From positions 1 through 49,870 of the forward strand of contig NZ_NOXX01000196.1 in the NCBI RefSeq assembly GCF_002251775.1: a DNA stretch of 49,870 nucleotides, given 5' to 3'. Made by a program: the position numbers and the translations under genes. This DNA is from Flavobacterium aurantiibacter. Its GTDB lineage: Bacteria; Bacteroidota; Bacteroidia; Flavobacteriales; Flavobacteriaceae. Within the stretch, counting starts at the first letter, position 1. The number at the start of each line of letters is the position of its first letter. Below the pieces are notes generated by a model. It did no database searches and had not been told where the DNA came from. It saw nothing but the letters and a program-made list of their open reading frames with translations. Below are positions 44,946 through 49,870 of the stretch, in pieces.

Positions 44946-46454
44946 ATGTCTGTTCGCGTTCGTTTTGCTCCTAGTCCGACTGGACCATTACACATTGGTG
45001 GTGTTAGAACCGCTTTGTTTAACTATCTTTTTGCAAAGAAAAATAAAGGAACTTTTTACCTGCGTATTGAAGATACCGATCAAACTCGATTTGTTCCCGG
45101 AGCGGAAGAATACATTTTTGAAGCTCTAGAATGGTTGGGGATTTCACCGGATGAAACGGTTGGGAAAAATGAAAAATTTGGACCGTATCGCCAGAGCGAG
45201 CGCAAACATTTGTACAAGCAATACGCCGACGAATTGGTTGCCAAAGGCTTTGCCTATTATGCCTTCGATAGCGCTGAAAGTTTAGACACACTGCGAAAAA
45301 ATGCAGAAAAAGAAGGAAAAACTTTCATCTACGGACCAACCAGTCGCAACGGCTTAGAAAATAGTTTGAGCCTTTCGGCAGAAGCAGTTAACGAACGTTT
45401 ACAACGTGGCGATGCTTACGTTATTCGTTTCAAAACTACTGCCGATACGGAAATTTATACCCAAGACATCATCCGCGGACGCATGCGTTTTGAAACCAAT
45501 TTGCTCGACGATAAAGTCTTGTTTAAAAGCGACGGTATGCCCACATATCACCTTGCAAATATTGTAGACGACCATTTAATGGAAACCACACACGTAATTC
45601 GTGGCGAAGAATGGTTGCCTTCCCTACCCTTGCATTTTAGCTTGTATGAAGCATTTGGTTGGCAACGTCCGGAATTTGCACATTTACCGCTCTTACTTAA
45701 ACCACAAGGAAACGGAAAATTATCTAAACGAGACGGTGATAAATTTGGTTTCCCTGTTTTTCCGTTAGATTGGGTTGGAGAAGACGGAACAAAATCGGCG
45801 GGGTATCGCGAAGGCGGATTTTTCCCCAAAGCCGTTGTAAATTTTCTTGCACTTTTAGGTTGGAACAGCGGTACGGATCAGGAGATTTTCTCTTTGGAAG
45901 AATTAAGCGAATTATTTGATTTAGAACGCGTTCACAAAGCTGGAGCAAAATTTGATCCGGAGAAGAACTTGTGGTTCAATCACCAGTACTTACAAAAAAT
46001 TACGGACGAAAAAGGCGGTGAATTATACCAAAAAGAATTGGCTTTACACGGCTATGAAATTCCGATAAACAGCGCTGTTCGTGCCTTTACGCTCATAAAA
46101 AATCGCGCCAACACAGTAAAAGATTTTTACACGCTAACCTCGTATTTGTACGAAGCACCAACGACCTACGACGAAAAAATGCGTTTAAAATGGACCGTTG
46201 AAACTACCGATTACATTGAAGAGTTGGTGGAAGTTTTACAGCAATCGACCAACGACGATAGCTATGCAATCGAAGAAGAAGTCCGTGCACATTTCGCCAA
46301 ATCGAACGCAAATATGGGACGTATTTTACCTGGAATTCGTTTGGCACTCGTCGGCGAAATGAAAGGACCGCACGTGTTCGACATCATTGAAGTGATAGGA
46401 AGAACCGAAACCGTTAAACGTTTGCAAACGGGTTTACAAAAAATACCGTTGTAA
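44946..46454 (+). CDS. gltX: Glutamate--tRNA ligase
   Basis: Charges tRNA-Glu, the substrate of hemA in the same window. The class I signature is PLHIGGVRTALFNYLFA (HIGG at residues 16-19), and the KMSKS-like loop is KLSKRDGDKFGFPVF near residue 257. The Zn-less form and the C-terminal anticodon-binding part are as usual. I use ATG 44946 (MSVRVRFAPSPTGPL); the seven added residues of the TTG frame are in the promoter box. The protein has 502 residues. Confidence 0.97.
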   Translation: MSVRVRFAPSPTGPLHIGGVRTALFNYLFAKKNKGTFYLRIEDTDQTRFVPGAEEYIFEALEWLGISPDETVGKNEKFGPYRQSERKHLYKQYADELVAKGFAYYAFDSAESLDTLRKNAEKEGKTFIYGPTSRNGLENSLSLSAEAVNERLQRGDAYVIRFKTTADTEIYTQDIIRGRMRFETNLLDDKVLFKSDGMPTYHLANIVDDHLMETTHVIRGEEWLPSLPLHFSLYEAFGWQRPEFAHLPLLLKPQGNGKLSKRDGDKFGFPVFPLDWVGEDGTKSAGYREGGFFPKAVVNFLALLGWNSGTDQEIFSLEELSELFDLERVHKAGAKFDPEKNLWFNHQYLQKITDEKGGELYQKELALHGYEIPINSAVRAFTLIKNRANTVKDFYTLTSYLYEAPTTYDEKMRLKWTVETTDYIEELVEVLQQSTNDDSYAIEEEVRAHFAKSNANMGRILPGIRLALVGEMKGPHVFDIIEVIGRTETVKRLQTGLQKIPL

Positions 46455-46502
46455 GCTGTAACTAAATGACAGCTACTGCGTATCATTACGAAAAGCAGTA
46501 TC

Positions 46503-47483
46503 ATGTCTATCACTCTCATTGTAATCCTTGTTTTAGGATTCTTCATTTTTCTATCGGCTTTCTTCACCGTAAAGCAGCAAACTGCGGTGGTAATCGAGCG
46601 TTTCGGAAAGTTTTTAAGCGTACGCAACTCGGGTTTGCAGCTAAAAATTCCGCTAATTGATCGAATTGCCGGACGCGTGAATTTGCGTATTCAACAGCTG
46701 GACGTCATCATTGAAACAAAGACCAAAGACAATGTTTTTGTTAAGATGAAAGTTTCGGTGCAATTCAAAGTCATTCAAGATCGCGTTTACGATGCGTTTT
46801 ACAAGCTCGAATACCCGCACGACCAGATTACGGCCTACGTATTCGACGTTGTGCGCGCAGAAGTCCCTAAATTGATTCTAGACGACGTTTTTGAGCGTAA
46901 AGACGACATTGCAATTGCGGTTAAGCGCGAATTAAACGAAGCGATGGCCACATACGGTTACGATATCATCAACACGTTGGTTACCGATATTGATCCGGAT
47001 ATCCAGGTGAAAAACGCCATGAATCGAATTAATGCCGCCGATCGTGAGAAAACGGCAGCTGAATTTGAGGCCGAAGCATCACGCATTCGCATCGTTGCTA
47101 AAGCTAAGGCCGAAGCGGAGAGCAAACGTTTACAAGGACAAGGTATTGCCGATCAGCGCAGAGAAATTGCTCGTGGTTTGGTAGAGAGTGTCGATGTTTT
47201 GAATAAAGTGGGAATTAACAGCCAGGAAGCATCGGCATTGATCGTGGTGACCCAACATTACGATACCTTACAATCGATCGGCGCAGATACGAATTCGAAC
47301 TTGATTTTGTTACCTAATTCGCCTCAAGCGGGCAGCGATATGCTGAATAATATGGTGGCTTCGTTTACGGCTAGTAATCAAATTGGCGAGTCTATGAAAA
47401 AAGGCGGAAAACGCATTAAAGATGCCGACGTTCCTTCCGAACCGCCCACGTATCCAGCTGCAGAACCGGAACCGGAAGCGTAA
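46503..47483 (+). CDS. SPFH/Band 7 (stomatin-like) membrane protein
   Basis: One N-terminal transmembrane segment (3-22) is followed by the SPFH domain: TAVVIERFGKFLSVRNSGLQ, QQLDVIIETKTKDNVFVKM, and DPDIQVKNAMNRINAADREKTAA. A helical segment and a Pro/Glu-rich tail follow. Such proteins form microdomain oligomers that scaffold or regulate membrane proteases. The specific partner is unknown. It lies 48 bp after gltX and has a strong terminator. Confidence 0.9.
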   Translation: MSITLIVILVLGFFIFLSAFFTVKQQTAVVIERFGKFLSVRNSGLQLKIPLIDRIAGRVNLRIQQLDVIIETKTKDNVFVKMKVSVQFKVIQDRVYDAFYKLEYPHDQITAYVFDVVRAEVPKLILDDVFERKDDIAIAVKRELNEAMATYGYDIINTLVTDIDPDIQVKNAMNRINAADREKTAAEFEAEASRIRIVAKAKAEAESKRLQGQGIADQRREIARGLVESVDVLNKVGINSQEASALIVVTQHYDTLQSIGADTNSNLILLPNSPQAGSDMLNNMVASFTASNQIGESMKKGGKRIKDADVPSEPPTYPAAEPEPEA

Positions 47484-47494
47484 AACTCTTACAT

Positions 47495-47522
47495 CCACCG
47501 AAGCAATTTGGTGGTTTTTTTT
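47495..47522 (+). terminator. Rho-independent terminator after the SPFH gene
   Basis: An eight-pair stem CCACCGAA/TTTGGTGG (one G-U) with a GCAA tetraloop is followed by a run of T that merges into GC-rich copy 3. Confidence 0.88.
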
Positions 47523-47663
47523 GGGCAGCTGTCGGCCGTTATGTAGTGGAAATTCTTGAAACGGCCGCCACCGGGTTTTTGGCTATACTCCTCGCCTACC
47601 CACTTCGTGCCTCAGCGGCTAGGCTGTGGGGTATTTGCCGCAACCCCTGCTGCGGAAAATTGT
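47522..47663 (+). repeat. GC-rich intergenic element, copy 3
   Basis: Starts TTTGGGCAGCTG at the SPFH terminator T-tract and ends CTGCTGCGGAAAATTGT. A perfect stem CGGCCGTT/AACGGCCG (47533-47540 with 47560-47567) lies near its left end. It fills the gap to the convergent lipoprotein gene. No coding function is proposed. Confidence 0.75.
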
Positions 47664-47701
47664 GCACATAAATGTGTCTGTAAAAAAAGTAAAACCGAAA
47701 T

Positions 47702-48250
47702 TTATTTTGTTTCAGTAGCCTCCCATTCTTTGAGCTTATCAAAGTTTACAACGATTACGGTGTACTGATCTTTAAAACGGTTGTATATTTCGAAAGCCTC
47801 CTGATTTACGCCGTATTTGTTTGCATAGCTAGCCGAATTAACAAAAATTCGAATCTTCTTCTGGTTCTGTATCGCCGCAAAATTTATACTACTATCACTA
47901 GCTTTGAAATGCTTAAGATACTCATTAATGCTTAGTTTCCCGAGCTTCAGCGGCATGCTTTTCTGGTATTCTTTGAGAAATGTAAGCGTATGATTTGCGC
48001 ATAATTTTTCATTAAAATGCAATATTTCAAGGCCGTTTTCGTCGAACACGGTATTTTGCGGAACTGTAGTTTTATCGATGGAATCCAAACTTACGAGCGC
48101 CTGTAAACTCTTGGGATATATGAAATTAACGATGCCGTGGTTTTGGTAAAACGACTCTAAATTCGCAACGCTAGTTTTTTCCAATTTAATTGTTCGGGTA
48201 ATGGTACACGAACAAGTAACAACGGCGATAAGCAGTAAAATTTTTCTCAC
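47702..48250 (-). CDS. Putative lipoprotein of unknown function
   Basis: A 182-residue protein with an N-terminal hydrophobic stretch and a lipobox (VTCSC, Cys13 or Cys15). The mature part, with a LNLESFYQNHGIVN-like SFYQNHGIVNFIYP and NVRIFVNSASYANKYG-type FVNSASYANKYGV segments, has no family I recognise. A lipid-anchored periplasmic or outer-membrane role is likely; nothing more can be said. It has no operon partner. Confidence 0.6.
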   Translation of the reverse strand: MRKILLLIAVVTCSCTITRTIKLEKTSVANLESFYQNHGIVNFIYPKSLQALVSLDSIDKTTVPQNTVFDENGLEILHFNEKLCANHTLTFLKEYQKSMPLKLGKLSINEYLKHFKASDSSINFAAIQNQKKIRIFVNSASYANKYGVNQEAFEIYNRFKDQYTVIVVNFDKLKEWEATETK

Positions 48251-48555
48251 GTCAGTTCAGATATTTGATTTGATGATTCGCGCTGAAATCGATTTAAAAA
48301 TCACTACAATGATCTAATTGTCGCAACTTACAACTGGATAACAGTATAAATAACCGTTCAACAAAACAAGAATTACCTTAAAATTAATCGATTTAAAACT
48401 AACTTTTAGAGGTTTAACATTTACTTTTGAATAGTAAAATCTTTCTTCGACAATACGTTAGAAAGTTTGGAGGTTTGAGCGCAATAAATTACTCGAAGAA
48501 ATTGTTTGAAAAGTTTTTAAAATAAAAAAAAGCCGACTCAACGCCGGCTTCTTAA
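48251..48555. other. 305-bp AT-rich gap with no recognised gene
   Basis: Contains the terminator at 48525-48550 and no convincing ORF or RNA gene. Confidence 0.5.
48525..48550 (-). terminator. Rho-independent terminator after the gene at 48556
   Basis: A six-pair stem AAGCCG/CGGCTT followed on the minus strand by a T8 tract. Confidence 0.75.
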
Positions 48556-48963
48556 TTACTCTGTTTTCACTGCAATAACAACATCTTCTTTAAAGTGGTA
48601 TTCGCCTTTGCGATAAATTTCTTTGTTGGATAAAATTACCTCGTAAGTGTACACACCTTTGGGCAGATTTAAAAAGCATTCTTTACCATCTACAGGAATA
48701 ATTACCTCTTTTTTGATATCGTCTTGCGTAGCATCCGAAACGCCGTAAATTTTAAACGTAATGCGTTCGGTAAGTTTGTTTTTTATACAAACCTGGTCGA
48801 TTACGGTCTTGTTTGCATTGTTGTTTTTTGATAGGGCAAAAATGCTAAGACCTGAACTGATGATTTCAGCGCCACGAAGGATGTTTGTGCCAGTCGATTG
48901 GGCGCTAGAAGACATAATTGTCAGTGAAATAACAATTACAAGAATAACTCGTAAAATATGCAC
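48556..48963 (-). CDS. Small secreted protein of unknown function
   Basis: A 135-residue product with a signal peptide ending at SSSAQ (about 22). The mature part has YTYEVILSNKEIYRKGEYHF and IIPVDGKECFLNLPKGVYTYEV, a beta-sandwich-like pattern with no family that I recognise. The gene is 11 bp downstream of the small membrane protein gene on the same strand, so the pair may be one unit. Its role is unknown. Confidence 0.6.
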   Translation of the reverse strand: MHILRVILVIVISLTIMSSSAQSTGTNILRGAEIISSGLSIFALSKNNNANKTVIDQVCIKNKLTERITFKIYGVSDATQDDIKKEVIIPVDGKECFLNLPKGVYTYEVILSNKEIYRKGEYHFKEDVVIAVKTE

Positions 48964-48974
48964 TTTAAACTGTT

Positions 48975-49220
48975 TTAAAGATAAAGGTATGATCTTAAAA
49001 AAATAGTAACAGACACTATTAGTCCAATTCCAAGAAGTATTACTTCCGATCTCTTGAACCTTCCCTTTTTGTATTTAGTCCATGTTTTAAGGGATACAAA
49101 AACCAGACCCGATGAAAGAACTAAAAGTTTAATCCAAATGTTTATATCTGGAAAGATATATAGAACTGCTAGTACAACAATACAAACAATTAAGGCACTA
49201 ATGTCTCGTTTACTATCCAT
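48975..49220 (-). CDS. Small membrane protein
   Basis: An 81-residue product with three likely transmembrane segments (about 9-24, 28-43 and 57-78) and two positively charged loops (KYKKGRFKR). It has no recognised family. It is between two small secreted-protein genes on the same strand, with 11 and 6 bp spacing. Short, hydrophobic proteins of this kind can be real or spurious; the tight spacing supports it. Confidence 0.5.
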   Translation of the reverse strand: MDSKRDISALIVCIVVLAVLYIFPDINIWIKLLVLSSGLVFVSLKTWTKYKKGRFKRSEVILLGIGLIVSVTIFLRSYLYL

Positions 49221-49226
49221 GTTTTG

Positions 49227-49808
49227 TTATTTTTTTTGATTTTTAATACAACGTTTATACTCTATACGTGCGTTCGCATCAGCCGTTGCATGAACAGTAG
49301 CTACTGCTCCATGACAAATTATTCCTGCAAATACCGTTATATCGGCTGTTGAACAAGTAAGATGACCTAAAACAGCAGCAGCAAAATTCATTATAAGCGT
49401 GTTTTGTAACTCATCTTCACAATCACCGTTGGTCACCGCGATTATAGGTTCTATAACTGGATTTAATTCCGGAATTAATAAATCCTGCAATTGCCTAGAC
49501 GGTATTGTTGACAGCTTATACTTCGCCTCAAGTGATGATAATCTACTTCGTTGAGTAGCTAAATGACTTCTATAACCAGATTCAGTCATAGCGATTGCAG
49601 CAAGAAATTTTCTTAACTCTGCCTGATCTCCGTTACTCAATAGATTTGGATTAACTAAGGAAATATCCGCTTCATTAGCATTCTTAACGAGATTATACTC
49701 GGAACTTACGTAATCTTTAAAAGCTCTCTCGTTTCTTAAACCTGATAAACTTTGTGCATTAGCGAACATTGCATTGGCGATTAACAACAAAAACAAAATT
49801 TTTTTCAT
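49227..49808 (-). CDS. Putative secreted protein of unknown function
   Basis: Starting at the ATG at 49808 gives a protein of 193 residues with a signal peptide (KKILFLLLIANAMFANAQ). The mature part is helical, with NERAFKDYVSSEYNLVKNANE and a late AVLGHLTCSTADITVFAG stretch that has several cysteines. The longer frame to 49868 adds a non-conserved hydrophobic tail. It has no family I recognise. A small membrane protein and another secreted protein follow on the same strand. The gene is near the window edge but looks complete. Confidence 0.6.
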   Translation of the reverse strand: MKKILFLLLIANAMFANAQSLSGLRNERAFKDYVSSEYNLVKNANEADISLVNPNLLSNGDQAELRKFLAAIAMTESGYRSHLATQRSRLSSLEAKYKLSTIPSRQLQDLLIPELNPVIEPIIAVTNGDCEDELQNTLIMNFAAAVLGHLTCSTADITVFAGIICHGAVATVHATADANARIEYKRCIKNQKK

Positions 49809-49870
49809 GACTTTAAAAAATAAAAATTTTTTAGTACACGACAAAAAACATAATTGATTAAAAATCAATA

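Overview
The window is a 49.9-kb stretch of a Bacteroidota chromosome, most likely order Flavobacteriales. The evidence is the low GC, promoters of the TAnnTTTG type, poor Shine-Dalgarno signals, and family-typical genes (HU-CCDC81/SPOR protein, OmpA with thrombospondin-3 repeats, DUF4175 protein, class-B succinate dehydrogenase, Skp-like lipoprotein). No rRNA, tRNA, CRISPR array, transposase or complete prophage was seen.

Layout. 1-800 is an array of about ten 77-bp tandem repeats lying directly 3' of a GxxExxY (PD-(D/E)XK-like) gene. dprA, a divergent HU-CCDC81/SPOR gene and an acyl-CoA thioesterase follow. 3921-16438 is a heme-synthesis region built as two divergent blocks. Leftward run araC, hemH, hemJ-like, an orphan sensor histidine kinase and an enoyl-CoA hydratase. 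Rightward run hemA, hemC, hemD, hemE, a BRO-N gene, hemF, a broken four-helix-bundle gene, hemB and a cytochrome c lipoprotein. Together these give glutamyl-tRNA to protoheme, apart from hemL and the identity of the terminal oxidase route. 16453-20860 holds a DNA alkyltransferase, an Ig-like lipoprotein, a nitrilase-family amidase, an orphan F5/8C domain and a secreted EEP-family hydrolase. 20969-24428 is sdhB-sdhA-sdhC. An M24 peptidase and an alpha/beta hydrolase follow.

26918-35975 contains AddB-like and AddA-like recombination proteins separated by ompA and kbl. Superoxide dismutase, a Skp-like lipoprotein, and the block DUF4175-ybeY-mnmG-lipoprotein-methyltransferase come next. The mnmG block carries two perfect parS-type palindromes and a third near match, which suggests the segment lies in the origin-proximal part of the chromosome. 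The right end has gltX, an SPFH protein and several small secreted or membrane proteins that I do not recognise.

Most of the region is ordinary core genome. The parts most worth a second look are: the 77-bp array beside GxxExxY; three GC-rich intergenic elements that each begin at a T-tract with TTTGGGCAG and end with CTGCGG..AAT, two of them right after a clear terminator; the foreign-looking insertions in the heme operon; the parS cluster, one copy of which is inside the ybeY coding sequence; and the stranded carbohydrate-binding domain at 19490-20002.
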